This document shows, one piece after another, positions 1-8,809 of a DNA stretch of 46,770 nucleotides (within the stretch, counting starts at the first letter, position 1; the number at the start of each line of letters is the position of its first letter). Made by a program: the position numbers and the translations under genes. Source of the DNA: Gammaproteobacteria bacterium (lineage in GTDB: Bacteria; Pseudomonadota; Gammaproteobacteria; Pseudomonadales; Halieaceae); contig JAIBDN010000013.1 of the NCBI GenBank assembly GCA_024686215.1, positions 1 through 46,770 of the forward strand, in the 5' to 3' direction. The notes beneath the pieces are model-generated. The model saw nothing but the letters and a program-made list of their open reading frames with translations, searched no databases and was not told the origin of the DNA.

Positions 1-2074
1 CCGGTGAATTATCTACACTGACGTAATGTTCACCAATGAAATGGTAAGCACCGCGAACCCATGCGTTGCCGCCCGCCATCTCCCACTCGTAAGTGGCATC
101 AAGTGTTCCGGTCCAGTCTGGAGCGCGGCGGAACTCGAGATCGGACAGGTCTACTGTATTGCCGGCCAGGTCCTCATATGCGAAATCGTCATACTCGGTA
201 TCCAGATAGCCCAGATTGGCACGCAGGCTGAGGTTGTCAGTGAGGTACGCCTGCACGTCCAATTCAAATCCATAAATGGTAGCGCTGGATGCGTTGCTTA
301 CGACCGTTTTCTGGCCGGTGGCATCGTTTGATGGCAGTTGCAGTTCTTCCTGCTTGTCATCGTACTCCATATAGAACGCGTTGGCGTTTACCCGCAGGCG
401 GTTATCCATCCATTCGGACTTGATACCCAGTTCATAGTTGTCCACGGTTTCAGGGTCGTAAGGCGTGGCTGCAGACTCATCGCTGTCAACCCGGCCGAGA
501 AAGCCTCCGCTGCGATAGCCCTTGGAGTATGTGGCGAACACCATCATGTCATCGGTGATTTCGTAGCGCGCCCCGACCCTTGGGGTAAATTCATCCCAGT
601 CTTCTTTCGGGTATCCTGATTGGGGGTCGAAGTTATTTCCCTGGGCACCGTCTTGCTTGGATTCTTTTTCATCCTCGGTGTAGCGCCCTCCCAGAGTCAA
701 AGTCAGGGCATCTGTGACCGCGTAGTCTCCCTCAAAAAATACCGCCCATGAGTCAGTGGTCATTTCTGTGTGTTGGTAGATATCCAGTATCTGGCCGGGG
801 AAATCGCCACTGAACCCAATAAAACTGCGCAGGTCCATCTCATACTCGGACTCCCAGTAATAGCCGCCCCCCACAAAGCTGAGTTTGTCGCCGGCATCAT
901 AGGTCAGGCGCAGCTCGTGGCTGTCCTGTTCATAGGTCGCGGGGCGGGTGGTGCCATAGAGTAATTCCGGGGTGCCATCCCAGTTGGACAGGATTTTCTC
1001 GTCTGATTCCCAGTGCCCGTAGAGGTAGTCGATGCGGTAGTTTTCGGTGGCATTCCAGCGCGTCTCGAAGGACCAGGCGTCAGTATCGAAGCTGGCGTCC
1101 AGTTTTCTTGGCACAAGATCGTCGGGGCTGGTGATCTGGAAGGGGCTGTTCTCGTCAGCAGGCGCACCGCCCGGAACAAAGCCCTGGTTAGCCACTTTCA
1201 GTCGGTCACCGGTAATTGGTTTATCCAATGAGGGAGAACAATAGCCGTAGGCGTCACAGAACAGGTGCCGGTTTGGCTGTCCTGTGTTGAGCAGGGGCGG
1301 CGTGTCCTGATCTGTTTTCTCTTTCTGGTAAGACGCTTCAAACTCCAGATCATCACTGGCGTCCCATAACATATTGATGCCATAGGTTTCATAGTCGTTC
1401 TCGCCTTCACCGTCTCCCGGCACGGTAACGTTGTCGTAATAGCCATCCTGCTGGTCGCGCTTACCCAGTGTTATCTTGGCAGCCAGGTCTTCCACGATGC
1501 CGAAATTGATGATGGCGTCGGCGTAGTAGGTGTCGTAGTCCTCGGCACCTGCGCGTAGCTTGGCTCCGAACTCACCGGTGGGTTGCGTGTGGGTAACGTT
1601 GATCAGGCCGCCAATGGTATTGCGACCAAACAGGGTGCCCTGTGGTCCGCGCAGTACCTCGACGCTGGCCAGGTCAATACTGCGCAGCAGCGAGCCCGCG
1701 TTGGCGCCCAGGAAAATACCGTCTACGACCACGCCGACTGCCGGGTCAAAACTCTTTTCCACGTCCGCCACGCCAATGCCGCGGATAAAGATGGCGGCAA
1801 CACCGCCCGGGCCCTGGGAAGTGTCATCGATGATCAGGTTGGGGGATACGCTGGCCAGGTCAGCAATGTCCCGGGCAAACATGCGGTTGATCTCGGTTTT
1901 GTTCAGCGCGCTGACCGCGAGGCCCACATCCTGCAGGCTCTCTTCTCGTTTACGCGCGGTAACCACGATCTCCTCGAGTGCCACATCGGCCGCGATGGCT
2001 GTGGGCGCCATACCGAAGCCTGCCGTAGCGGCTATGGCCAGTGAGAGCAGTGTTTTAGCGGGTTTGTAGTTCAT
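1..2074 (-). CDS. TonB-dependent receptor (3' end outside window)
   Basis: This is an outer-membrane, TonB-dependent uptake channel, cut by the left edge of the window so that its C-terminal strands are missing. The start at 2074 has a GAGGTG ribosome site about 8 nt upstream. The protein opens with a signal peptide ending near APTAIAAD. A TonB-box-like EEIVVTARKREE follows, then a plug domain with LASVSPNLIIDD and VEVLRGPQGTLFGRNTIGG, and then many aromatic-rich beta-strands with TLGGRYTEDE, all typical of the family. About 690 residues are visible. The SnoaL-like gene lies about 50 bp upstream on the same strand, so the two may be cotranscribed. The substrate cannot be read from sequence; the surrounding oxidation genes suggest a hydrophobic compound, but that is inference. 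Confidence 0.95.
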   Translation of the reverse strand, partial: MNYKPAKTLLSLAIAATAGFGMAPTAIAADVALEEIVVTARKREESLQDVGLAVSALNKTEINRMFARDIADLASVSPNLIIDDTSQGPGGVAAIFIRGIGVADVEKSFDPAVGVVVDGIFLGANAGSLLRSIDLASVEVLRGPQGTLFGRNTIGGLINVTHTQPTGEFGAKLRAGAEDYDTYYADAIINFGIVEDLAAKITLGKRDQQDGYYDNVTVPGDGEGENDYETYGINMLWDASDDLEFEASYQKEKTDQDTPPLLNTGQPNRHLFCDAYGYCSPSLDKPITGDRLKVANQGFVPGGAPADENSPFQITSPDDLVPRKLDASFDTDAWSFETRWNATENYRIDYLYGHWESDEKILSNWDGTPELLYGTTRPATYEQDSHELRLTYDAGDKLSFVGGGYYWESEYEMDLRSFIGFSGDFPGQILDIYQHTEMTTDSWAVFFEGDYAVTDALTLTLGGRYTEDEKESKQDGAQGNNFDPQSGYPKEDWDEFTPRVGARYEITDDMMVFATYSKGYRSGGFLGRVDSDESAATPYDPETVDNYELGIKSEWMDNRLRVNANAFYMEYDDKQEELQLPSNDATGQKTVVSNASSATIYGFELDVQAYLTDNLSLRANLGYLDTEYDDFAYEDLAGNTVDLSDLEFRRAPDWTGTLDATYEWEMAGGNAWVRGAYHFIGEHYVSVDNSP

Positions 2075-2124
2075 TCTCGTTCACCTCAGAGGTTGTTGTA
2101 ATTAGAGTATTAGTGATTACTGTC

Positions 2125-2613
2125 TTAGCTTGCTGCCGGGGCGGCCAGGCGGGTGCCTGGCACCGGGTTGAAGTAGTGGATGCGCACGTCTCGCTGCTTA
2201 ATTTTCCATTCTCCAGCCCTGCGTTGCAGGACGTCAGAATAGGTCGCGCCGACAATCTGGCAGCCCTCGTCGTTGGTCAGTGTGCCAACGCAATCAACGT
2301 CGCAGACGGAGGTAGCGGTGTCCGGGTCACTAAAGCGGATGACCTGATTGGTGGCCAGGTGGTGGCTCTCTTGCCAGGCTGGCCAGAGCACATCATGTAT
2401 TGCTGCATGGATCCCCGCGTGGCCTTCAAAGCGGCCGAAGGGTGGGCCGATGTCCCACACGCAGTCGCCCCACCAGATTGACAGGAATTTCTCGTAGTCA
2501 CGTTTATCGAAGCCATGGCAGTAATTCGAGGCGAGATCGCGTATTTGCATGCGACTCTCCAGTTCGTCCACGCGAACCAGAAGCTGCTCAATGACTGCGC
2601 TAGAAGTCTCCAT
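2125..2613 (-). CDS. SnoaL-like / NTF2-fold protein
   Basis: A 162-residue protein of the SnoaL-like (NTF2-fold) superfamily, whose members are small alpha+beta-barrel enzymes or binding proteins often found with SDR enzymes in steroid, terpene and aromatic catabolism. The start at 2613 is chosen because AAAGGAGT lies directly upstream; a longer frame to 2718 has no such site. Visible family features are an N-terminal helix with IRDLASNYCHGFDKRDYEKFLSIW, the WDIGPPFGRFEGHAGI stretch, the SHHLATNQVI turn and a C-terminal WKIKQRDVRIHYFNP strand. The following gene on the same strand is the TonB receptor, and a divergent SDR lies upstream. The actual reaction is unknown. Confidence 0.85.
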   Translation of the reverse strand: METSSAVIEQLLVRVDELESRMQIRDLASNYCHGFDKRDYEKFLSIWWGDCVWDIGPPFGRFEGHAGIHAAIHDVLWPAWQESHHLATNQVIRFSDPDTATSVCDVDCVGTLTNDEGCQIVGATYSDVLQRRAGEWKIKQRDVRIHYFNPVPGTRLAAPAAS

Positions 2614-2631
2614 ACTCCTTTCCCCTGTATT

Positions 2632-2647
2632 CCGTGTACCTACACGG
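2632..2647. promoter_or_regulatory. Perfect 6-bp hairpin in SnoaL-like leader
   Basis: CCGTGT-ACCT-ACACGG is a perfect inverted repeat 19 nt upstream of the SnoaL-like start (minus strand), just outside its ribosome binding site. It could be an mRNA leader hairpin or an operator half-site pair. No T-tract follows it, so it is not an intrinsic terminator. Confidence 0.3.
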
Positions 2648-2692
2648 GTCTTGTTATTGGCGGGTATTTTTTGGAATAATGCAGATAATAGA

Positions 2693-2713
2693 TTGCTTGT
2701 TTGCGTCAAGCAA
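2693..2713. promoter_or_regulatory. 21-bp inverted repeat between divergent SnoaL-like and SDR genes
   Basis: TTGCTTG and CAAGCAA flank a 7-nt spacer, forming a 21-bp dyad in the divergent intergenic region. GTCAAGC also recurs at 2705-2711 and 2736-2742. This size and symmetry fit a dimeric repressor operator (for example TetR type), but no such regulator is encoded in the window. Confidence 0.35.
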
Positions 2714-2824
2714 GTCAAATTGTACTCTGAATTGAGTCAAGCCTGTCGTGGATGAGCTGGTTGGTAATTTCTGTGATCGGTGGGCCCGGGCACTCAAGTG
2801 TGATGTCGATATGAGGATGAAATA

Positions 2825-3574
2825 ATGTTGCGTGGAGTAGAGGGTAAGGTGGTACTGGTTTCGGGAGCAGCCAGCGGTATAGGCGCTGCCCATGTCTCGG
2901 TATTTGCCAGCGCAGGTGTAAAGGTGGTCGCTGGTGATGTTCAGATAGAGAAAGGACAGTCAGTGGTCGCAAACGTTAACATTGCCGGAGGGGAGGCCAT
3001 TTTCTGTGAATTGGACGTGACCAGTCTGGCTGCCTGGGAGTCCGCTGTGGCGCAAGCTAGAGAAACCTATGGTCGCCTGGATTTCCTGGTAAACAATGCG
3101 GGTATCTATATGCCAGGGAGTGTCCTGGAGGAGTCACCCGAGTCATGGCAGCGCATGATCGACGTTAACCAGACGGGTGTTCTGTATGGCATGAAAGCCG
3201 CTTTACCGGCACTGCTGGATGCGGGTGGCGGTGCGATCGTCAATATTTCGTCCCTCTATGGGATCATCGGCAGTCCGGGTTCCATCAGCTACCATGCAAC
3301 CAAGGGTGCAGTGAAGATGATGACCAAGGGCGCCGCCCTGGAGCATGTAAAAGACAATATCCGCGTGAACTCTATTCACCCGGGACAAATCGATACGCCT
3401 ATCATTGCCAATCTAACTCCGGAGGCGGATGCTGCGATTAAAGCGAGTATTCCCATGGGGCGCCTGGGTCGGCCTGAAGAGATTGCCGAAGTGTCTCTAT
3501 TTTTGTGTTCGGATATGGCGTCCTATATTACCGGCGCGGAAATGCGCGTTGACGGAGGTTGGTGCGCCACCTAG
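2825..3574 (+). CDS. SDR family NAD(P)-dependent oxidoreductase
   Basis: A classical short-chain dehydrogenase of 249 residues that interconverts an alcohol and a ketone using NAD(P)H in the cytoplasm. The Rossmann glycine motif is GAASGIG at about 14-20, NNAG is at 90-93, the catalytic Ser is in NISSLYG (about 142-143), and Tyr156 and Lys160 form YHATK. Length and the C-terminal GAEMRVDGGW match the classical group resembling 3-alpha/20-beta-hydroxysteroid dehydrogenases. Asp38 after the second strand (VVAGDV) suggests NAD rather than NADP preference. It is followed 65 bp later by a CMD/AhpD-like gene on the same strand and is divergent from a SnoaL-like gene, a grouping common in hydroxysteroid or cyclic alcohol catabolism. 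The substrate is not defined. Confidence 0.93.
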   Translation: MLRGVEGKVVLVSGAASGIGAAHVSVFASAGVKVVAGDVQIEKGQSVVANVNIAGGEAIFCELDVTSLAAWESAVAQARETYGRLDFLVNNAGIYMPGSVLEESPESWQRMIDVNQTGVLYGMKAALPALLDAGGGAIVNISSLYGIIGSPGSISYHATKGAVKMMTKGAALEHVKDNIRVNSIHPGQIDTPIIANLTPEADAAIKASIPMGRLGRPEEIAEVSLFLCSDMASYITGAEMRVDGGWCAT

Positions 3575-3639
3575 GTTTGGGTGCAGCCCATCGAATGGGT
3601 CAGCCTTTGTTTCTAATAATTTAACGCGAGGATAGGTTT

Positions 3640-4230
3640 ATGAGTCGCATCAGCAAAATACCGGTAGAACAGTGGGATCCTGCCCTGGTGGAAATCACCC
3701 AGGGAGATTCCGCAACGGTCATAGAGCAGGGCATTACCCGTATGCTGGCGCATTGCCCGGAGATGGCCCAGGGGGCCATTGGCTTCGGCGCCGCCATCGC
3801 TATGAACAGAACGCTGCCCGAGCGCCTGATCGAGCTGGTGAGATTGCGTGTCGCTTTTCACAATCAGTGCCGCAGTTGTATGGCTATCCGTTACTCCAGT
3901 GCTGCGCAGGATCTATCTGAGGACCTGGTGTGTTCCCTGGAAAAGCCCCAGGAGGCGCAAGACCTTACGGCGGCGGAGCGGGCTGCGCTGGATTTTGCTG
4001 ATCGCTTTGCCACTGATCACCTGTCAATAACGGACCAGCGCTTCGCAGCGCTACGCGAACACTTTAACGAAGCGCAAACCATGGAGTTAATGCTGCACCT
4101 GGCCTTGTATGTTGGTATGGGCCGCCTGGCAGCAACGCTGGATATGACGGAAGAATTACCCGCTAGTTTCCAGGCTGAATTTGGCTCTACCGTGACCCCC
4201 TGGGGGGGTGAGCCGGTCAGCGTGCGCTAG
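3640..4230 (+). CDS. Carboxymuconolactone decarboxylase / AhpD-like protein
   Basis: A 196-residue all-helical protein of the CMD/AhpD-like superfamily. Members are peroxidase-linked thiol disulfide reductases or decarboxylases. The AhpD-type CxxC motif is present as Cys77-Arg-Ser-Cys80 within FHNQCRSCMAIRY, and a conserved-looking ELVRLRVAFHN helix precedes it. These cysteines favour a redox role over lactone decarboxylation. An AGGATAGG element precedes the ATG. The gene follows the SDR on the same strand and may share its transcript. The physiological partner is unknown. Confidence 0.85.
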   Translation: MSRISKIPVEQWDPALVEITQGDSATVIEQGITRMLAHCPEMAQGAIGFGAAIAMNRTLPERLIELVRLRVAFHNQCRSCMAIRYSSAAQDLSEDLVCSLEKPQEAQDLTAAERAALDFADRFATDHLSITDQRFAALREHFNEAQTMELMLHLALYVGMGRLAATLDMTEELPASFQAEFGSTVTPWGGEPVSVR

Positions 4231-4313
4231 TAGTGCGTTAATCTCAGCAGTGAACCTGTTGTGCCTCTGTTGCGTAGCAATAGTACAAACCAAGCAAAGA
4301 GAGGCAAACGTGC

Positions 4314-4898
4314 GTGAAACGCTTACTGGCAATGCTAACACTGGTACTGAGTCCAGCGGCCATGGCCGCTGATATCGAAGAGCCCCAATGGGAGCTGATT
4401 GATAAACTGGATGCGGTGGAACTGCGCCTGTACCAACCCAGTATTCAGGCTGTAACCGAACTGCGCAGCAGTGCCGGCACCTCGGCGGGTTTCCGGCGGC
4501 TGGCCGGGTATATCTTTGGCGGGAATGAACAGGCGCAGTCTATTGCCATGACAGCACCGGTGCAGGAAACGCTGGATAAAGGGGCACCGGTAATGGCGTT
4601 TACGTTGCCTGCAGAGTACGCACTGGATGAGCTGCCCGTACCCAATGACGCGCGAGTCAGTATCGTTGAGGTTCCAGAAAGGACGGTGGCCGCGGTGCGT
4701 TTCTCCGGCTGGGCAACCGGCTCTAAGGTAGCACGCATGCAGAAAAAGCTGTTGGCGACGCTGCGCAGTCACGGTATTCAAGCTGTTGGCATACCGGTGC
4801 TTAATCAGTACAACCCACCCTGGACAGTGCCATTCTTGCGACGCAACGAAGTCAGTGTAGAGATCTCCATGACGGTCGAAGTGGCAGCAGTGCAGTGA
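4314..4898 (+). CDS. SOUL family heme-binding protein, exported
   Basis: A 194-residue SOUL/HBP-family protein with an N-terminal signal peptide (MKRLLAMLTLVLSPAAMAA), so it is probably periplasmic. Family features are EEPQWELIDKLDAVELRLYQP near the N-terminus, FRRLAGYIFGGNEQAQSIAMTAPVQ in the middle (the usual GYI-GN-MTAPV pattern) and LNQYNPPWTVPFLRRNEVSVEI at the C-terminus. SOUL proteins bind heme or other tetrapyrroles, but the bacterial role is unsettled. Translation starts at a GTG, with GAGAGG about 10 nt upstream. The stop overlaps the start of the next gene in a GTGA, so the two are translationally coupled. Confidence 0.92.
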   Translation: MKRLLAMLTLVLSPAAMAADIEEPQWELIDKLDAVELRLYQPSIQAVTELRSSAGTSAGFRRLAGYIFGGNEQAQSIAMTAPVQETLDKGAPVMAFTLPAEYALDELPVPNDARVSIVEVPERTVAAVRFSGWATGSKVARMQKKLLATLRSHGIQAVGIPVLNQYNPPWTVPFLRRNEVSVEISMTVEVAAVQ

Positions 4899-5215
4899 AG
4901 CAAAGCTTTCGCGACGTGTTAGAGCGGGGAGAAGCCGTCGTCACCACAGTGCATTCTCTGCAGCACGCTCTTTATCAGGTCACGATGATTATCGATGGGC
5001 AGGAGTGCGTGTTGACTGAAAACGACGGCAAAATCTTCCGCCGCCACTCGTTATCGGCGGTGCGTGAAGCGCTGCAGGTGTTGCCCCTGGCAAGTCTGAC
5101 GCTGATCCAGCAGTCTGCTTATGATGAAATGATCGGGCAGCCTGCCAGAGAAGGCGACAACACACTGCAAGTGCCGCTGGCGCTAGACTTGTATCCGCCA
5201 ATTACGCGACATTAG
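4895..5215 (+). CDS. Small cytosolic protein resembling DUF6482
   Basis: A 106-residue protein with no signal peptide or membrane segment. The pattern of an N-terminal helix, HALYQVTMIIDGQECVL strands and a helix around SAVREALQVLP resembles small proteins grouped as DUF6482 in gammaproteobacteria; this match is from memory and moderate. The GTG start overlaps the SOUL stop by 4 nt, so expression is coupled to SOUL. No catalytic motif is visible and I assign no function. The stop lies 9 bp from the convergent SDR/DUF2867 gene, leaving no room for a terminator. Confidence 0.75.
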   Translation: MKQSFRDVLERGEAVVTTVHSLQHALYQVTMIIDGQECVLTENDGKIFRRHSLSAVREALQVLPLASLTLIQQSAYDEMIGQPAREGDNTLQVPLALDLYPPITRH

Positions 5216-5224
5216 CCCGGCGAC

Positions 5225-6664
5225 TCATTGAGCGCAGCGCGCGGCGATCTCCCGGGTCATGGCTTTGAAGATAATTTTGTGAAAAGGGACAAGGGGGTAC
5301 CAGTAGAGTAGGCCCCACACACCTGCCGGGTGAAAATAGGCGGTTGCCCTGATTTCATGATTACCCTTCCCCGGCAAAATTTCGAATTCCAGCACGCCTG
5401 CTCCAGGCAATTTCATTTCCAGTAGCAAGGTAAGTCTACGCTGTGGCTGTAGCGCGATCACTCGCCAGGCGTCCACCACGTCACCAAGGCGTAATTCCTG
5501 GGGATGGCGCCGCTTGCGCCTGAAACTCGGCCCCCCTATTAGCCAATCCGCGGCGCCGCGTAGCCACCACAGCGCATTGAGCGCGAAAAAATCCTGGTTA
5601 TTGCCGATGCCGCAAATAACCTTCCACAACTCAGCGGGGTCTGCGTTGCTGGTGCAGCTTCCCGAAGCCTGTTTCGCGTAATACGCGTATTTTGGTTCAA
5701 AATTACGACAGCGTATGGAGCCCTCTACCCAGTGTGCGGGAATATTGTGGTCGCGCTCAGCCTCCAATGCTGCGCTAATAGATTCCTCGAGGTTGTGCAA
5801 AGGGATGGGAACCAGTTCGCGCAGTGCCTGGTCATGCGCCAGGACATCGTGCTTCAAGCCGTCGATCAATGCCCGGGCAACATTCACTGGCACACTGGTG
5901 ACAAAACGCAGCCAGTAAGAAGACAGTTTTGGGGTCAATACAGGCACCGGGATGATCACTATCTTTCTGTGCAGCATGCTTGCCAGTCGGCGCATGATTT
6001 CAGCATAGGTGAGTATCTCCGGCCCAGCTGCGTCGTAGATCTGCCCAGCCGCTGCGGGTAGTTTGGCAACGGCACTCAGGTAAGTCAGCAAGTCCGGAAG
6101 GGCGATGGGTGGCGAACGCGAGAACACCCATTTCGGCGTTACCATTAGCGGCAGGTTATTAACCAGGTCGCGCATCACCTCGAATGCCGCCGACCCCGGT
6201 CCGACGATCATGCCCGCGCGGACCTCGGTAACCGGTACTGCACCCTGGCGCAGCACTTCCCCGGTTTCAAAGCGCGATTGCAGGTGCAGGGACTGTGGGT
6301 TATCCGGGATAAGGCCACCTAAATAGACGATACGCCGGATGCCGGCGCGTGCTGCCGCATCGCGAAAATTGGTAGCTGCCTCCAGGTCGAGCGCGCCGAA
6401 ATTGTCGCCGGCAGCCATGGAGTGAACGAGGTAATAGGCAACATCGACATCCGCCAGAATGGCATCCAGAGAGGCGGGCTGCAGGGCGTCTGCACTGGCG
6501 CATTCCACGCCTGCCCATTCGCGGCCTTCAAGTACAGCGCGGTTGCGTGACACCGCTCGCACTCGCAGGCCCTGGTGCGCAAGAAACGGTACCAGGTTGG
6601 AGCCTATATATCCGCTGGCCCCAAAAACCAGTGTAACGTTGCCCTCAGGCTGTTCAATTTCCAT
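5225..6664 (-). CDS. NAD(P)-binding extended SDR with C-terminal DUF2867 domain
   Basis: A 479-residue two-domain protein. Residues 1 to about 300 form an atypical extended SDR (NmrA-like): VTLVFGASGYIGSNLVPFL is the nucleotide-binding loop, followed by VDVAYYLVHSM and RIVYLGGLIP. Residues from about 310 on (FEPKYAYYAKQASGSC...) match DUF2867, a START-like lipid-binding fold, ending in VWGLLYWYPLVPFHKIIFKAM. Homologues with this fusion are widespread and uncharacterised; a reductase acting on a lipid-like substrate is plausible. It follows the exported methyltransferase by 24 bp on the same strand, which suggests an operon. Confidence 0.9.
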   Translation of the reverse strand: MEIEQPEGNVTLVFGASGYIGSNLVPFLAHQGLRVRAVSRNRAVLEGREWAGVECASADALQPASLDAILADVDVAYYLVHSMAAGDNFGALDLEAATNFRDAAARAGIRRIVYLGGLIPDNPQSLHLQSRFETGEVLRQGAVPVTEVRAGMIVGPGSAAFEVMRDLVNNLPLMVTPKWVFSRSPPIALPDLLTYLSAVAKLPAAAGQIYDAAGPEILTYAEIMRRLASMLHRKIVIIPVPVLTPKLSSYWLRFVTSVPVNVARALIDGLKHDVLAHDQALRELVPIPLHNLEESISAALEAERDHNIPAHWVEGSIRCRNFEPKYAYYAKQASGSCTSNADPAELWKVICGIGNNQDFFALNALWWLRGAADWLIGGPSFRRKRRHPQELRLGDVVDAWRVIALQPQRRLTLLLEMKLPGAGVLEFEILPGKGNHEIRATAYFHPAGVWGLLYWYPLVPFHKIIFKAMTREIAARCAQ

Positions 6665-6688
6665 AGTATGACTTTAGCAGTGCCTGGG

Positions 6689-7435
6689 TCATCGACCGGG
6701 CTTTCTGAACAGTATCAGGTGCTGTTGCGGTAGGGTATCCCTAGTTTCCAACCATTCCAGTCCCAGCGCTGCCATCTCTGCTTTCGCCTGCGACGCACTC
6801 ATTTTGTGAAGGGGTTTGATCGGTACTGTGGGGTCTTCCTCACGGTATTCCACTAGCGCAATTCTGCCCCCCGGTTTCAGCGCGCGAAACATGGACTCGC
6901 CCATTTCACGGGGGTGGGAGAACTCGTGGTAGGCATCCACTAGCAGGATAAGATCGACGGTGTCGGCGGGCAATTGTATGTCGGAGATTGTGCCGAGTAC
7001 CGGAAACACGTTATCGACGGTCCCTGCGGCGCGATCAACGATAATATCCAGCATCTCCTGCTGAATATCCACCGCCATCACCTTGCCCTCTGGTAGCAGC
7101 GGGCTCAGGCGGAACACGAAATAGCCGGTACCTGCCCCGATATCTGCCACCACGTCAGTGCGTGCCAGCGGAAGTTCAGCAACCAGCAAATCTGTGCGTT
7201 CATCGCGCTCCCTTACCGGGCGTTCCAGCCAGTCCGCTCCCTGGTGCCCCATAACATGGGAAATCTCACGGCCCATGTAGTACTTGCCGATACCGTCGCG
7301 ACTAGGCGCAGAGAATTGGTACCAAGCAGCCGGTTCGTGCGCTGCCGGTTCAGGCAGTTCTGCTCCTGCCAACAGGGGGCTCAGCAGCGCCATTAGAGCC
7401 AGCGAGGCAAGCCTTCGATAGAATGATCTATTCAT
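6689..7435 (-). CDS. Exported class I SAM-dependent methyltransferase-like protein
   Basis: A 248-residue protein with an N-terminal signal peptide (MNRSFYRRLASLALMALLSPLLAGAE) followed by a class I methyltransferase fold: motif I VADIGAGTGYFVFRL, acidic residue VMAVDIQQ, motif IV-like LILLVDAYHEF and LKPGGRIALVEYR. The ATG at 7435 is preferred because it places the signal peptide at the N-terminus; an upstream TTG adds only five residues. A secreted methyltransferase is odd because SAM is cytosolic, but this exported group is common in marine gammaproteobacteria. It probably heads an operon with the SDR/DUF2867 gene. Confidence 0.88.
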   Translation of the reverse strand: MNRSFYRRLASLALMALLSPLLAGAELPEPAAHEPAAWYQFSAPSRDGIGKYYMGREISHVMGHQGADWLERPVRERDERTDLLVAELPLARTDVVADIGAGTGYFVFRLSPLLPEGKVMAVDIQQEMLDIIVDRAAGTVDNVFPVLGTISDIQLPADTVDLILLVDAYHEFSHPREMGESMFRALKPGGRIALVEYREEDPTVPIKPLHKMSASQAKAEMAALGLEWLETRDTLPQQHLILFRKPGR

Positions 7436-7557
7436 TATTAGATGTCCCAAAAATAACCGTCGATGGGTAATACGCAGGCAGAATCCCAGTGGATGTGAAC
7501 CTGATGGCGTTATGCCACGTAATTATAAGGTAGCGGCCACCAATATGAGGTTTGATA

Positions 7558-8799
7558 GTGAGGCAGTGTAATTCCTATTTCGTTTTCTTTTTGTATTCCT
7601 TTCTCTGTTTAAATTTAGCAGGGTGCTCAGATGGTAATAACGACTCCAACGGTGTTGCCGCCCAATTGCAAGAGATTACCGACTTTGAGTCCTATACCTG
7701 GGAGGAAATTGCCGCGGGTCCGCACTGGGAGCCGCGAGCGGGGCTGCAGGCCCTGGAGCTAAATAATAACTTTTATATATTCGGTGGGCGCACCCCTCGT
7801 CCACCGATGATGCCAAACCCTATTCCCGGTGACAGCGACATTTGGTCAGATGTCTGGGTGAGTCCGGATCGTGGAGAGACCTGGGAGCAGTTGCTGGAAA
7901 CAGCGGGAGACCATTGGGCGCCGCGGGCTTACTTCAAGGCAGTCACCAAAGACGGCTGGCTTTATCTGGCCGGCGGCCAGGATTTTCAGTTGGTGGAACT
8001 GCCTTTTTGCGCCGGGCAACCTCCTGAAATATGTCCCCCGTTTGTATCCCTGTCAAACTTCTTCAACGATGTTTGGCGTAGCCGCGATGGCATTCTTTGG
8101 GAAGAGATGACGCCTGCTGCGGGCTGGGGTCCGCGCGCCGGACTGAGTATGGCTGTGCTCGGTGATGCAATATATGTGCTGGGTGGCTCGGTCAATGATG
8201 ACAGCGCTATAACCGGAGGCCCGCCGGTGCGCGAATACTTCAACGATGTGTGGCAGTCAGTGGATGGTCGCGAGTGGACACAACTGACGGCAAGCGCGCC
8301 CTGGTCGCCGCGGGCTGGTGCTGTGCTGGTTACGCGTGGTGATTATCTGTACTTGTTGGGAGGTGAGTTTGGATTTCTGTGTGATCCCTTGCCCGACTGC
8401 GAGCAGCCCTATTTAAATGACGTCTGGCGCAGCCAGGATGGCATAGAGTGGGAACAGGTAACCGAAGCTGCAGGCTGGGTGCCGAGGCCCGGACACCAGT
8501 GCGGCGTGATTCAGGGTCAATTCATCTGCTTTGGCGGTTTCGGGTTCCCGGAAAATCCGGTTGACGTCTGGGTAAGCGACGATGGGGCGCAATGGACAGT
8601 GCTGAGCACTCCTCCCTGGAATGCAAACGGCAGCGACGATATCAAGTACGATTTCGATATAATCGTTACGGATGCCTACAGCCTCGAGCCTAATCCTGCG
8701 ATTTACACGTTTGGCGGAGACCGCGAAACCTTCGACTTCGGTGACCCTCTTAATTACCTGCGCATAGATGACGACATTTGGAAGTTTTCCTTGCCCTGA
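7558..8799 (+). CDS. Kelch-repeat lipoprotein
   Basis: A lipoprotein of about 413 residues with a signal sequence ending in the lipobox LAGC. At least five kelch-type blades follow, each marked by W-x-PRA and a hydrophobic strand ending in GG: PRAGLQAL/YIFGGR, PRAYFKAV/YLAGGQ, PRAGLSMA/YVLGGS, PRAGAVLV/YLLGGE and PRPGHQCG/ICFGG. Blades alternate with NDVWRSxDGxxWE segments. A beta-propeller at the cell envelope for binding protein or sugar is likely; no galactose-oxidase copper ligands are evident. The GTG at 7558 is preferred over the TTG at 7552 because GAGG sits 8 nt upstream. The nearest upstream gene is the divergent methyltransferase. Confidence 0.88.
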   Translation: MRQCNSYFVFFLYSFLCLNLAGCSDGNNDSNGVAAQLQEITDFESYTWEEIAAGPHWEPRAGLQALELNNNFYIFGGRTPRPPMMPNPIPGDSDIWSDVWVSPDRGETWEQLLETAGDHWAPRAYFKAVTKDGWLYLAGGQDFQLVELPFCAGQPPEICPPFVSLSNFFNDVWRSRDGILWEEMTPAAGWGPRAGLSMAVLGDAIYVLGGSVNDDSAITGGPPVREYFNDVWQSVDGREWTQLTASAPWSPRAGAVLVTRGDYLYLLGGEFGFLCDPLPDCEQPYLNDVWRSQDGIEWEQVTEAAGWVPRPGHQCGVIQGQFICFGGFGFPENPVDVWVSDDGAQWTVLSTPPWNANGSDDIKYDFDIIVTDAYSLEPNPAIYTFGGDRETFDFGDPLNYLRIDDDIWKFSLP

Positions 8800-8809
8800 G
8801 GCGGCGTCG

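Noticed and set aside
1560..2069. Plus-strand frames over the TonB receptor plug domain
   Set aside because: The minus strand encodes an unmistakable TonB receptor; the plus frames are low-complexity shadows.
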